From NCBI RefSeq assembly GCF_913773725.1, contig NZ_CAJYGK010000160.1, positions 1-64,000 on the forward strand: DNA of 64,000 nucleotides, given 5' to 3'. Made by a program: the position numbers and the translations under genes. The notes beneath the pieces are model-generated. The model was not told the origin of the DNA. It searched no databases and worked only from the letters and a program-made list of their open reading frames with translations. Position 1 is the stretch's first letter, and each line of letters opens with the position of its first letter. This DNA is from an uncultured Aquabacterium sp. GTDB taxonomy: Bacteria > Pseudomonadota > Gammaproteobacteria > Burkholderiales > Burkholderiaceae_C. Shown piece by piece: positions 1 to 8,866 of this stretch.

Positions 1-56
1 TCGGCCTGCCGCAGGAACCCAATGATCTGTTCCTCGCTGAATCTGCTCTTCTTCAT
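1..56 (-). CDS. IS3-family transposase OrfA, N-terminal 18 codons only
   Basis: Minus-strand translation from the ATG at 56 gives MKKSRFSEEQIIGFLRQA. This is the typical N-terminus of the helix-turn-helix OrfA protein of IS3-family (IS407-type) elements, which binds the element ends and is joined to the DDE domain of OrfB by frameshifting. An in-frame ATG lies three codons upstream (65), but the AGGAG sits only a base or two before that ATG. It is about ten bases before the ATG at 56, so 56 is preferred. The rest lies beyond the window. Confidence 0.75.
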   Translation of the reverse strand, partial: MKKSRFSEEQIIGFLRQA

Positions 57-127
57 GTCCGTCATTCTCCTGGTGGTTGACGGACTTCACTAACTTAAGA
101 CTGGTACGGCTGGTGGGGGGCAGGTCA
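1..127 (-). mobile_element. Terminal part of an IS3-family insertion sequence, cut by the window edge
   Basis: The first 127 bases look like one end of an insertion sequence. They hold the start of a transposase OrfA reading leftwards. About 60 bases further out is a C-rich terminus which, read on the minus strand, begins TGACCTGCCCCCC. IS3-family elements end in 5'-TG...CA-3', which fits. I place the element boundary at 127. The next bases (agag) could be part of a target duplication, but the other end is outside the window, so this cannot be tested. Confidence 0.7.
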
Positions 128-402
128 AGAGCATTGTCCCAAAGCGATCGGGGCCAGTGTGACCCCAATAAGGGCGAGTCGCTGTCATTGCAGGCAAGGT
201 ACAAGACGATCCCATGCTAAGCACTTCTACATCAAGCCCGATGAGTTCGCCAAGCTGCCGGTACTAAGGCAGCCTGCGGACTGGGCCGGGGTGCTTGCGG
301 CCGCGCAGACAGTCCTTTCTTCAAGTCCTATTGCTTTGTTGTCTCGCTCCTGCCCGGAGGAGCTCTGTTGGGCCCGGCCCCTGAGCTGATCTGTCAAAGA
401 TG
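128..402. other. Intergenic stretch between the IS end and the T6SS lipoprotein gene; no recognised gene
   Basis: A 76-codon plus-strand frame (159-389) crosses this stretch, but it has no ribosome-binding site and its product resembles no family I know. No hairpin with a T-run is evident. Because the IS end abuts it, this may be decayed remains of whatever followed the T6SS lipoprotein gene. Confidence 0.4.
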
Positions 403-912
403 TCAATACTTAAAATCGGCTCCCAGCTTGAAGCGATAGAAGTAAGTTGTATCCCAGAGAATCAGCTCGTTCTTGCCGCGATAGATTGAAGAGCCTTGTA
501 AGAGCTTGCATGGCGATTCGTCGATCTGCTTGGTGGACTGCTTGATCGTGAGCTCGTCTTTCCAGTCAACTATGGCTGTCTTCAATTTGTTTGAAAGAAA
601 TGCGTCGAGACTTTTTCGTCCGCCCATGTCGTCTATCAAGTCAGCGAGCAAACGGTCCATCTTGAAAGGTTTGATCTTTTCAATCTGGTAATCGCACCAT
701 TCGCCGTTGAAGACAATTTTCTCGCTGCTGACAGTAATGGCTGCCACGTCGGCTGTGCGATTCGCCGGATTTTCGAGATAGGGGTGAATGGTTGCCGGAG
801 GCTTGATGGGGGCTGCGATATGAGTAAGCCAATATGTCTGCTCAGCTTGCGATTGGCAGCCCGTCATAAGGTAAAAGAAAGCAACCGCAAGCGGCTTGTA
901 AAAGCAATTCAT
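403..912 (-). CDS. Small lipoprotein, probable immunity protein of the adjacent T6SS effector
   Basis: 169 residues. The N-terminus is a short hydrophobic signal ending in an atypical lipobox (LMTGC), so the mature protein is probably lipid-anchored and faces the periplasm. The mature part has only two further cysteines (in EWCDY and SPCKL), possibly a disulfide. I recognise no named family. The gene starts 9 bases after the stop of the peptidoglycan-hydrolase gene and is the third gene of a vgrG-effector-lipoprotein series. In T6SS islands, immunity proteins against periplasm-acting effectors sit in this position and carry export signals. Base composition is clearly AT-richer than the window average, as for the effector. 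The immunity role is inferred from position, compartment and composition, not from homology. Confidence 0.6.
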   Translation of the reverse strand: MNCFYKPLAVAFFYLMTGCQSQAEQTYWLTHIAAPIKPPATIHPYLENPANRTADVAAITVSSEKIVFNGEWCDYQIEKIKPFKMDRLLADLIDDMGGRKSLDAFLSNKLKTAIVDWKDELTIKQSTKQIDESPCKLLQGSSIYRGKNELILWDTTYFYRFKLGADFKY

Positions 913-921
913 TTGCTGTTC

Positions 922-2646
922 TCAGTGCGTGGAGTCGTAGTTGGCCCGTAAAAACATTGCGTTTTCCTGCTGCCGTCGGATGGTTAAGCCCTTGTTTCCG
1001 TTGTTTGTGATGTCGAGGAACTCGACGGCTGCTTCACTGTACTGAAGAGCGTTGACCTTCCTGCACAAATTTGGTGCTTTACGGATGAGGTCTCCGATGT
1101 TGAAGGCGAGCGAACACAGCGCATCGAACTCATGCTGAAGAAGAGGGGCTGTAATCGCTCGCTTGACGATGTTCTCATGTTTTCGTCTGTCTTCTTCAAA
1201 GAGTTCTTGCGCAGCCTCTTTTGTGATGCTTGTGCCAATTTTTATATTCTGACTGGCACACGACGTTTTCCCGCCGGTGAGGTGCCCCCAACCCACGGTG
1301 CAGTATCCGAGGTGGTCTTCATAGTATGCGAGTCGCAGCTTCTCATAATCCTTGATGAAGGCTTCCCCAGCCTCGGAAAGGCGAAGGCTGGTTGCCGGCT
1401 TCCGCTCCCCCGCGTCCGCTTTAGCGAGGCTCGGGGCTCCCTCTTTGAAGGTGTTTAGATAGCCCTCTTGAAGAATTGCCAACGGGTCGACTAAGTCGGA
1501 CCTTCTCGAGTATTCGCCACCTGCGGATAAATTGTCTGCATTGTCCAATCCTGCTTTCCCGCTGAACAGCTCAAAGTGAAGCATCGACACATTTTTGTTC
1601 CGTGTCACCACGATTTTTTTGCCGCTGCCGTCTCGGAGGATTCCTGTCTTTCCGATGACCTCGCCTTGAGCAACGCGGTCCCCCTTTTTCAGTCTGATGG
1701 ATTTTGGATCAAGTTCGCCATATCGCACAATGAACTCTCGTCCATCAGTGGTGGTGTGTCTGATGCTCACCTGATCGGTTGCGCAGTAAAAAGGGGAAAC
1801 TCTAAGCACGATGCCGGCTGCGATGGAGTAGACCTCGGTTAGGTCGACTGCATACAAGTCCCGTCCAGCATGACGCCGTATTCCTCCACCTTGCCTTTTT
1901 CGGGTGGCGCCGAAGCAGGCTGCATTGGGGGAGTGGATTTTACGCCAGTCATTCCAGGAGAAACTGCCGCCCGGTTCATTGAGCGGCTTGACGCTGAACG
2001 GGAATATCACTGCGGATTGCTCGGACGGCAAAGTCATTACCGGCTTGCCCTCCACATTGGTTTGATTCCTCGGGGTCGTACTTTGGCCCGTCGTGGTTGT
2101 CGGTGCCTTCTTGGCATCTATCGCCGAATGCGGAGGGGTGCCGACCGGCTTTGCATGCGGCTGAGGTTGCGTGCTACGGTTCTTGACAGGTGGGACTTTC
2201 AGGATTTGCCCAATGGAAAGAGCGTCCTTGTTCTGAATTTCATTGATCTTTGCAAGATAGTCGACGCCGATGTCGTACGCCTTTGCTATCCGGGAAAGTG
2301 TGTCTCCCTTTTTGACCACATACGTGCCCCGCAAGTAGAGACCCGGCGCTCCGGCGGGTTCTGCCGCAACCTTTGTCTTGATTTTGGGGCTCACCAACTT
2401 GATCGCCATGTCGTCCAGCCCTGCGAAGAACTTAGCGACCGGTTTCATCTGTTTGGTGACCCAGTGCTCGACGTGAACCACAAGATCTCGGCCTTGAGCA
2501 GAGGTGAACTCCAGAACACCAGATGCGTTGGTCGAAGCTCTGTGCCATACTCTGTCCGCTGATCGGATTTCTACCTGCAGCCCCTTGATAGGCTGATCCA
2601 GTATGTCCACCAGCAGTAACCTGACTTTGCTCTTGTTCGTTTCCAT
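922..2646 (-). CDS. Putative T6SS cargo effector: LysM, M23 peptidase-like and GH24 lysozyme domains
   Basis: 574 residues from the ATG at 2646 (the in-frame TTG at 2655 is less likely). Order of domains: a beta-rich N-terminal segment (about 10-90) resembling carboxypeptidase-regulatory folds; LysM (about 107-153, GTYVVKKGDTLSRIA); a Thr/Pro/Gln-rich linker; an M23-like metallopeptidase region (about 250-370) with H259-x3-D263 and LHFE at 356-359; and a C-terminal GH24 lysozyme domain with the catalytic spacing E435-x8-D444-x5-T450. The predicted action is cutting both peptide and glycan parts of peptidoglycan. There is no signal peptide, which fits delivery by the VgrG encoded 60 bases upstream. 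The M23 HxH motif reads MLH (M355), so peptidase activity is uncertain. The gene is AT-richer than its surroundings, a sign of transfer. Confidence 0.75.
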   Translation of the reverse strand: METNKSKVRLLLVDILDQPIKGLQVEIRSADRVWHRASTNASGVLEFTSAQGRDLVVHVEHWVTKQMKPVAKFFAGLDDMAIKLVSPKIKTKVAAEPAGAPGLYLRGTYVVKKGDTLSRIAKAYDIGVDYLAKINEIQNKDALSIGQILKVPPVKNRSTQPQPHAKPVGTPPHSAIDAKKAPTTTTGQSTTPRNQTNVEGKPVMTLPSEQSAVIFPFSVKPLNEPGGSFSWNDWRKIHSPNAACFGATRKRQGGGIRRHAGRDLYAVDLTEVYSIAAGIVLRVSPFYCATDQVSIRHTTTDGREFIVRYGELDPKSIRLKKGDRVAQGEVIGKTGILRDGSGKKIVVTRNKNVSMLHFELFSGKAGLDNADNLSAGGEYSRRSDLVDPLAILQEGYLNTFKEGAPSLAKADAGERKPATSLRLSEAGEAFIKDYEKLRLAYYEDHLGYCTVGWGHLTGGKTSCASQNIKIGTSITKEAAQELFEEDRRKHENIVKRAITAPLLQHEFDALCSLAFNIGDLIRKAPNLCRKVNALQYSEAAVEFLDITNNGNKGLTIRRQQENAMFLRANYDSTH

Positions 2647-2706
2647 GATTTTCAAGCGGCAGTTGCGAGTTCTCAGGCGCCCGTAAAGGCTTCTGGATAC
2701 CTACGT

Positions 2707-5700
2707 TCAGGCAATATCAGTGTCCACGTCGTCTTCTTCGGCGTGGTGCAACTCTCCGGTGTTGCTTCGGTAATCGCCATCGTCGCCGATCACTGCCCAC
2801 GCGCCGTCAGATCCCACCAGTACTTCAAATACCTCTGCAGCTTCGCGAGCCATTCTTGGGGTCTTGCCTGAAGACGATTCCACTTTGCCGTAGCTGACGC
2901 TTCCATCCGCGAACTTGGCCGTGAACTCCAGGTTGTCGGTCGGCTTGTTGAAGAACACGTCATGCACGTCCAGCGCAGCACTGAAGGCCGGTGTATGCGT
3001 CATAGGCAGTGTCAGCACCCCTGGCTTGGCCAAACGCAGACTGGCGCTGGCACTCCCCCCCGACGTCAACTCCTTCATCGCCGCCTTGAACTGCGCCATC
3101 CCGCTCGTGCCGATCTCGATGTTGCCGCCGTCGATCTTCACGTAGCCCCCGCCACCATTGAGCACGATGCGCGAGGGCGCCGAGATCACCACATCTGCCG
3201 AGGTGCTCTGCACGTCGACCGCCTTCAGCGCTGTCAGCGAAAACGCGCCGCTCTGCGCCTGCACGCTCACGTTGCCGCTGGCTGCATGCAGCTTCATGCC
3301 GACGTCCTTCACGGCGCGCTGTTCGTTCTTTGCTTCGCCGCGGGTGAACAGGCTGATGCCGGCTTTCACGGCCCAGGCCTGATGGCGCTGGGCGAGCAGG
3401 TTGGTGTCTTGCGCGGCGCTCAGTGTGGTGTGCTGGCCGGCGCTCAGCACCGTATGGGCCGGCGTCATGCCGGCGATGTCTCCGGCGGCGCTGGCCACCA
3501 GATCCGGTCGCTCGGTGACGGGGATGCTGCCGTGCCCGCCGCCAATGGGCACCACCTCGCCCGACGCGCCATCGGCTTCGCTGCCCTGGCCGTTGCCTTC
3601 CGTGCCTTTCAAGCTTTGCACCGTGGCCTGCAGGGCCTGGTGCGCCGGCAGTTTGTCGGCGTCGGCCTCGTTGGGCAGGTTGGCCAGGTGGGTGCGCGCG
3701 TTCGCGGCCAGCGATCGCACCAACTGAGCGTGGCTCGTGAGTTGAGCCTGTGCCTCGCGTGTGTCCATCGGGCGGGCCTGCGCACTGGTGCCGCCAGCGC
3801 GCGCAAAGCTCGACAGGTGCAGCCCCGAGGCGGCGCGCAAGGCGCCCTGCGCCAGGGTGTGCAACTCCAGCCCGTGCCCGCGGTGGGCCAGGCGCTGGTT
3901 GTCATGCTGTTGCAGCAGGTGGCCGATCTGCAGCCAGGTCTGGTTCTGGGTGGTGTGCGCCAGCAACCGCCCCTGCCCGGGCGTGTCGTCCAGCACGAGC
4001 TGGTTGTGACCGCCGCCGCCGGCCTGCGAGGCGTCCAGCGCCTGGCTCTTGAAGCCGCTCAGCGTCGCGGTGTGGGCGTGGCCCTCCAGTTCGCCGGCCT
4101 GCTGGCTGCCAGGGAACCACGCCGGTGCGTTGCCGGTGGCCGTGGCGCTGCCTGCAGCCATCTGGTTGCCCTGCGCATCGTCGGTGCCCTGGCCGTTGTA
4201 GGCTGCGCCCACCACCACCGGGCGGTCGATGTCGCCTTCAACGAAGCCGACGATGACCTCCTGGCCCAGGCGGGGAATGAAGACGCTGCCCCAGTTCTGA
4301 CCGGACCAGTCCTGCGCCACGCGCACCCAGGTGCCGGAGGCGTCGGAGGCGGGCGCGTTGTCGTCGGCGGGGGCACTGAGGCGGTGGCTGCTCTGGGCAC
4401 CGCGCTGCCAGTGGAACTGCACCTTGATGCGGCCGTCACGGTCGGTGTGCACCGGCTCGCCCAAACCCACCACCACGGCCGTCTGGGCCCCGTGCACCAC
4501 GGGCCGTGGGTGCAGCAGGCGGCCATCGACACCACGCAGGGGGGCACGCACGGGCACGCTGTGGCGCTGGGCCGTCAGCCGGGCGCGGTACAGCGGCGCA
4601 TCGGAGGCGTTTGCCTGCCCTTCGCCGCCCCCTGCGGCAGCCAGGGCGCCCAGCACGGCATCGCCCAGCAGGCGCTTCAATCCGGCCTGGGCGTCGGCCC
4701 CGAGGTTGTTGCGGGCCTCGTGCACCACGCCCAGCACCACGAACTGGTTCTCGGTGCTGCCGGTGCTCAGAAAGCCGGCATCGTGCTCGGCGTGCTCCTG
4801 CAGCGTGAAGGTGGTGGCCGGCGCCAGCGTGCGCACCGTGCCTTCGCCCACGAAGCGCTTGCGGGCAGCATCCAGCGATTGCATCTGCACCTGCGCGCGC
4901 CGTTCGGCCTGCGCGGGCGTTTCATAGGCGTAGGCGCCCGGCTGGTCGGCGTGGGCCAGGTCGAAAGGTTGGTCGTGGCCGGCCTCGCTGCTGGCACTGG
5001 CGCGGTGGTTGGCCACGGCCCGGTAGTCGAAGCTGGCGGTGTGCAGCGCGGCCGGGCCGACGCGGCGCACCCCGTGCCAGCGTGTGAGGCTGTCTTCCTT
5101 GAGCACGGCGCTGGCCTGGGTGAAGCGCACGCGCGGCTGGGCGTTGGGGCGGAAGGCCTCGTTGTGGTCGGCGATCACCAGGGTGTGGCGGCCCAGGTGA
5201 GGCAGGTCTGTGGGGCGCCCTTCGTGCTCGAACCAGGTGAACAGGCCTTCCTCAGCCCACAGGCGTTGCAGGAAGGCGAGGTCGGTTTCGTTGAACTGCA
5301 CACACAGCGAGCGGCGGGCGTAGACGCTGCGGTCTGCCAGGTCGAAGCGCCACGCAGGCATCAGCGTGCCCTGTGCAGCGTAGTCGGCCAGCACCGCTTC
5401 GGTGATGTCGAGCACGCTCATGTCCTGGAACACCCAGGCGTCGGTGCGGTGCCCCAGGAAGGCCAGCCAGGGTTCGATGCGCAGGCGGTAGCGGGCGTAG
5501 CCGCCATCGGCGCCCAGCAGTTCGAAGGCGGTGACGTGGCCGTGGAAGGGGCGCAGCGTGTCGGCCGTCAGCATTTCCAGCAGCACGGGCTGGCCCAGCA
5601 GATCGACGGGCGCCAGGTCAGCCTGCGTGCTGAGCGCCAGCAGGTCGATGCACTGTCCGGTCTGGGGGGGCACCTCAGCCTGATGGCCGATGCCGGAGGT

Positions 5701-5943
5701 GCCGGCGCGGTGCGAGGTGGGCGCGTGGTCGAGCGTGTCGGGCAGCAAGGCGGCCCCCGGGCCGATGCCTTCGTGGATGCGCACGCGTTCGGCCAGAAGC
5801 GTCTCGGGGCCCAGCGGGGTGTGCAGACGCAGCAGCCGGGTGTGCTGGTTGGGGCCGAAGGCGCTCAGCTCGGCCAGCAGGCCGCCGAGCGCGCGGCGCG
5901 CAGCGTCACCCAGGGCATGCTGGATGCCGGAATGGTCGGTCAT
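2707..5943 (-). CDS. vgrG: Type VI secretion spike protein VgrG with C-terminal extension
   Basis: 1078 residues from the ATG at 5943, preceded by AGGGA. Longer upstream starts give implausible Arg-rich N-termini. The protein follows the VgrG plan: gp27-like base (about 30-400), a gp5-like OB fold containing HTDRDGRIKVQFHWQRG and GSVFIPRLGQEVIVGFVEGD, a beta-helical DUF2345 needle region (VVISAPSRIVLNGGGGYVKI), then a further 120 or so residues ending DDVDTDIA. The extension is not enzymatic as far as I can see and probably docks the effector encoded next. VgrG trimers cap the Hcp tube and are fired into target cells. There are no other T6SS structural genes in the window, so this is likely an orphan vgrG island served by a T6SS encoded elsewhere. 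Confidence 0.93.
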   Translation of the reverse strand: MTDHSGIQHALGDAARRALGGLLAELSAFGPNQHTRLLRLHTPLGPETLLAERVRIHEGIGPGAALLPDTLDHAPTSHRAGTSGIGHQAEVPPQTGQCIDLLALSTQADLAPVDLLGQPVLLEMLTADTLRPFHGHVTAFELLGADGGYARYRLRIEPWLAFLGHRTDAWVFQDMSVLDITEAVLADYAAQGTLMPAWRFDLADRSVYARRSLCVQFNETDLAFLQRLWAEEGLFTWFEHEGRPTDLPHLGRHTLVIADHNEAFRPNAQPRVRFTQASAVLKEDSLTRWHGVRRVGPAALHTASFDYRAVANHRASASSEAGHDQPFDLAHADQPGAYAYETPAQAERRAQVQMQSLDAARKRFVGEGTVRTLAPATTFTLQEHAEHDAGFLSTGSTENQFVVLGVVHEARNNLGADAQAGLKRLLGDAVLGALAAAGGGEGQANASDAPLYRARLTAQRHSVPVRAPLRGVDGRLLHPRPVVHGAQTAVVVGLGEPVHTDRDGRIKVQFHWQRGAQSSHRLSAPADDNAPASDASGTWVRVAQDWSGQNWGSVFIPRLGQEVIVGFVEGDIDRPVVVGAAYNGQGTDDAQGNQMAAGSATATGNAPAWFPGSQQAGELEGHAHTATLSGFKSQALDASQAGGGGHNQLVLDDTPGQGRLLAHTTQNQTWLQIGHLLQQHDNQRLAHRGHGLELHTLAQGALRAASGLHLSSFARAGGTSAQARPMDTREAQAQLTSHAQLVRSLAANARTHLANLPNEADADKLPAHQALQATVQSLKGTEGNGQGSEADGASGEVVPIGGGHGSIPVTERPDLVASAAGDIAGMTPAHTVLSAGQHTTLSAAQDTNLLAQRHQAWAVKAGISLFTRGEAKNEQRAVKDVGMKLHAASGNVSVQAQSGAFSLTALKAVDVQSTSADVVISAPSRIVLNGGGGYVKIDGGNIEIGTSGMAQFKAAMKELTSGGSASASLRLAKPGVLTLPMTHTPAFSAALDVHDVFFNKPTDNLEFTAKFADGSVSYGKVESSSGKTPRMAREAAEVFEVLVGSDGAWAVIGDDGDYRSNTGELHHAEEDDVDTDIA

Positions 5944-6176
5944 GGTCGTCCCTGATGTGTCGGGCGCCCGTGTGCGGATGCACGGGCGCGCTGTATGGGG
6001 GCGACGGTATCGCAAAAGCCCGGCCGTCACGCGGCACGACCCCCGTCTGGGGGCGCCCGCTGCACCGGAAAAGTGCAAGCGTTTGTGTCCGGTGTGACGA
6101 GGTCTGGAATGGCGCGTGCTTGACACCCCTGGCCGCTTTGGCAAACTGGTTTCAGCGCCGTACACACCGAGGACCC

Positions 6177-7544
6177 ATGCAAGGCAAGTTACCGGGCAGT
6201 TTCAGCGAACTGGAGCACTGGCTCAACGAGCGGCGCGTGACCGAGATCGAATGCCTCGTCCCCGACCTGACGGGGGTGGCCCGCGGCAAGATCCTGCCGC
6301 GTCAGAAGTTCACCGAAGACCGCGGAATGCGGCTGCCGGAGGGCATCGTGGCCATCGGCGTGACGGGTGAGTTTCCGGCCAGCGGGCCGTACTACGACGT
6401 CATCACCCCGACCGACCGCGACATGCACCTGCAGCCGGATCCGGCGACGGTGCGCATCGTGCCGTGGGCGTCCGATCCGACCGCGCAGGTCATCCACGAT
6501 TGCTTCGACCGCGAGGGCAACCTCATTCCGTATGCGCCGCGTTCGGTGCTGCGGCGGGTGTGTCAGCTGTATGCGGACCGGGGCTGGTCGCCCGTGGTGG
6601 CGCCCGAGCTGGAGTTCTACCTGATCGAGCGGTCAACCGATCCCAACATGCCGCTGAGGCCGCCCCGGGGGCGCAGCGGTCGGGCCGAAACCTCGCGGCA
6701 GGCCTACTCCATCGACGCGGTCAACGAGTTCGATCCGCTGTTCGAGGACATCTACGACTACTGCGAGAAGATGGAGTTGAACGTGGACACGCTGATCCAC
6801 GAGGTGGGCGCGGGTCAGATGGAGATCAACTTCTTCCACGACCACCCGCTGGGCCTGGCCGACGAGGTGTTCTTCTTCAAGCGCACGATCCGCGAGGCGG
6901 CGCTGCGCCACGAGATGTACGCCACCTTCATGGCCAAGCCCATGGCCAACGAGCCGGGCAGCGCCATGCATGTGCACCAGAGCGTGGTCGACACGGCCAC
7001 CGGGCAGAACATCTTCAGCAACCCGGACGGCAGCCCGTCGAAGGCGTTCTACTGGTTCATCGGGGGGCTGCAGCGCTATGTGCCCGCGGCCATGGCGCTG
7101 ATGGCGCCCTACGTGAACAGCTACCGGCGCCTGGTGCGCGCCACGGCCGCGCCCATCAACATCCAGTGGGGCGCGGACAACCGCACCGTGGGCTTCCGTT
7201 CGCCCGTGGCCACCCCCGCTTCGCGGCGCATCGAGAACCGCGTCATCGGGGCCGATGCCAACCCGTATGTGGCGCTGGCGGCCACGCTGGCCTGTGGCTA
7301 CCTCGGCATGGTCAAGCAGATCGAGCCGTCGCCGGAATGCCGGGGTGACGCCTATCTCGGGGACTATGGCCTGCCCCGCAGTCTGGGTGAGGCGCTGGCC
7401 CTGCTGCGCGACGAAGCCGACCTGGCCGAGGTGCTGGGACACGAGTTCGTCACGGTCTACACCGAGATCAAGGAAGTCGAGTACGCGGAATTCATGAAGG
7501 TGATCTCGCCCTGGGAGCGTGAACACCTGCTGCTGCACGTGTGA
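6177..7544 (+). CDS. puuA: Glutamate-putrescine ligase (gamma-glutamylputrescine synthetase)
   Basis: 455 residues, glutamine-synthetase fold. PuuA joins glutamate to putrescine using ATP, the first step of the glutamylated putrescine route. Seen: the Glu-rich metal site (APELEFYL, GAGQMEINFF), the ATP-binding stretch KPMANEPGSAMHVHQS, and NRTVGFRSP. The protein lacks the adenylylation features of housekeeping GlnA and is shorter. The start at 6177 follows GAGG; an in-frame extension upstream has no support. It is the first gene of a unit continuing with potFGHI 190 bases downstream, which makes a polyamine substrate the natural reading. A TTGACA at 6120-6125 could be a -35 element, but no good -10 follows it. 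Confidence 0.88.
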   Translation: MQGKLPGSFSELEHWLNERRVTEIECLVPDLTGVARGKILPRQKFTEDRGMRLPEGIVAIGVTGEFPASGPYYDVITPTDRDMHLQPDPATVRIVPWASDPTAQVIHDCFDREGNLIPYAPRSVLRRVCQLYADRGWSPVVAPELEFYLIERSTDPNMPLRPPRGRSGRAETSRQAYSIDAVNEFDPLFEDIYDYCEKMELNVDTLIHEVGAGQMEINFFHDHPLGLADEVFFFKRTIREAALRHEMYATFMAKPMANEPGSAMHVHQSVVDTATGQNIFSNPDGSPSKAFYWFIGGLQRYVPAAMALMAPYVNSYRRLVRATAAPINIQWGADNRTVGFRSPVATPASRRIENRVIGADANPYVALAATLACGYLGMVKQIEPSPECRGDAYLGDYGLPRSLGEALALLRDEADLAEVLGHEFVTVYTEIKEVEYAEFMKVISPWEREHLLLHV

Positions 7545-7733
7545 GCCGACCGACGCCGGCTGCTGCGCCGGCCTGCTTCTTGCAGGACCCGTGGCGTGGC
7601 TGCCGGGGTGCGGCGGCGACGGTCGGTGCGGCATGGGCGCCACAGCGGCACGTCACAATTTCAGTTTGAGGACCCGCCCCGAGTCGGGGCACACACGACA
7701 TTGTTCGCCCCCGTTGGGCTGGAGATGACGACC

Positions 7734-8858
7734 ATGCGTTTGAAGACGAGTGCGATGCCTTCCTGGGGCAAGCTGATGAGCTGTCTGGGGCTGAGCCTGG
7801 CGGTGGCTTTCGGGGCCCACGCCGAGGAAGAGAAGGTGCTCAACATCTACAACTGGTCGAACTACATCGCGCCGGACACGATTGCCAACTTCGAGAAGGA
7901 GACCGGCATCAAGGTCCGCTACGACGTGTTCGACAACAACGAGATCGTGCACGCCAAGCTGGTGGCCGGCAAGACGGGCTATGACATCGTCGTGCCCTCG
8001 TCGTACTGGGCCAAGCTGCAGGCCGATGGCGGGCTGCTGCAGAAAATCGACAAGAGCAAGATCCCGAACTGGAAGAACCTCGATCCGGCCATCCTCGCGC
8101 AGCTGGGGCGGCTCGACCCGGGCAACCAGTACATGGTCAACTGGATGTGGGGCTACACCACGGTCGGCATCAACGTGGACAAGGTCAAGGCCGCACTGGG
8201 CAGCACGCCCATGCCCGACAACGCCTGGGACCTGATCTTCAAGCCGGAGTACATCAGCAAGCTCAAGAGCTGTGGCGTGTCCTTCCTGGATTCGCCCACC
8301 GAGGTGATCCCGGCGGCGCTGCACTACCTGGGCAAGCCGGCGTACTCGAAGAACATCGCCGACTACCAGGCCGTGCCGCCGCTGCTGAAGACCATCCGCC
8401 CGTACGTGACGCTGTTCAGCTCGAGCGGTTACATCAATGACCTGGCCAACGGGCAGCTGTGCGCGGTGTTCGGCTACTCGGGCGACATCAACATCGCCAA
8501 GAACCGCGCGATCGAAGGCAAGACGGGCCAGAACATCCAGACGCTGACGCCCAAGACCGGCGGCGTGATCTTCATGGATTCGATGGTGATCCCGGCCGAT
8601 GCGCCGCACCCCGACAACGCCCACAAGTGGATCAACTACATCCTGCGTCCCGAGGTGCATGCGGGCCTGAGCAACAAGGTGTTCTACGCCAACCCCAACC
8701 TCGCGTCGCGCAAGTTCATCAAGCCCGAAGTGGCCAATGACCCGGCGGTGTTCCCGCCCGAGGCCGAGATGAAGAAGATGGCGCAGCCCGAGGCGCTGAA
8801 CAACGACATCCGCCGCCAGATGACGCGCATCTACACGTCCTTCAAGACCGGCCTGTAA
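7734..8858 (+). CDS. potF: Periplasmic polyamine-binding protein of an ABC transporter (PotF/SpuD type)
   Basis: 374 residues with a Sec signal peptide cut after GAHA. The mature protein starts with VLNIYNWSNYIAPDTI, the hallmark opening of PotF/PotD/SpuD-type polyamine receptors, and continues with YDVFDNNE and KTGYDIVVPSS. It would bind putrescine or a longer polyamine in the periplasm and pass it to the PotH/PotI channel. I chose the ATG at 7734 because GGAG lies nine bases before it; the in-frame ATG at 7725 directly touches that GGAG. The potG gene follows after 8 bases. Substrate preference (putrescine or spermidine) cannot be told from sequence alone. Confidence 0.9.
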   Translation: MRLKTSAMPSWGKLMSCLGLSLAVAFGAHAEEEKVLNIYNWSNYIAPDTIANFEKETGIKVRYDVFDNNEIVHAKLVAGKTGYDIVVPSSYWAKLQADGGLLQKIDKSKIPNWKNLDPAILAQLGRLDPGNQYMVNWMWGYTTVGINVDKVKAALGSTPMPDNAWDLIFKPEYISKLKSCGVSFLDSPTEVIPAALHYLGKPAYSKNIADYQAVPPLLKTIRPYVTLFSSSGYINDLANGQLCAVFGYSGDINIAKNRAIEGKTGQNIQTLTPKTGGVIFMDSMVIPADAPHPDNAHKWINYILRPEVHAGLSNKVFYANPNLASRKFIKPEVANDPAVFPPEAEMKKMAQPEALNNDIRRQMTRIYTSFKTGL

Positions 8859-8866
8859 AGAACACG

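Noticed and set aside
159-389. 76-codon plus-strand frame next to the IS end
   Set aside because: No ribosome-binding site, odd composition and no family; kept only as an unassigned stretch.
2962-5955. Very long open frame on the plus strand, antisense to vgrG (about 997 codons)
   Set aside because: A by-product of high GC and few stops. It encodes low-complexity Gln/His/Gly/Val text with no domain, while the minus strand gives a full VgrG.
5944-6165. N-terminal extension of vgrG by 74 codons
   Set aside because: Arg-rich, unlike VgrG; AGGGA and the conserved start favour 5943.
7596-7733. Upstream extension of potF by 46 codons
   Set aside because: It would bury the signal peptide; the ATG at 7734 has a well-spaced GGAG.
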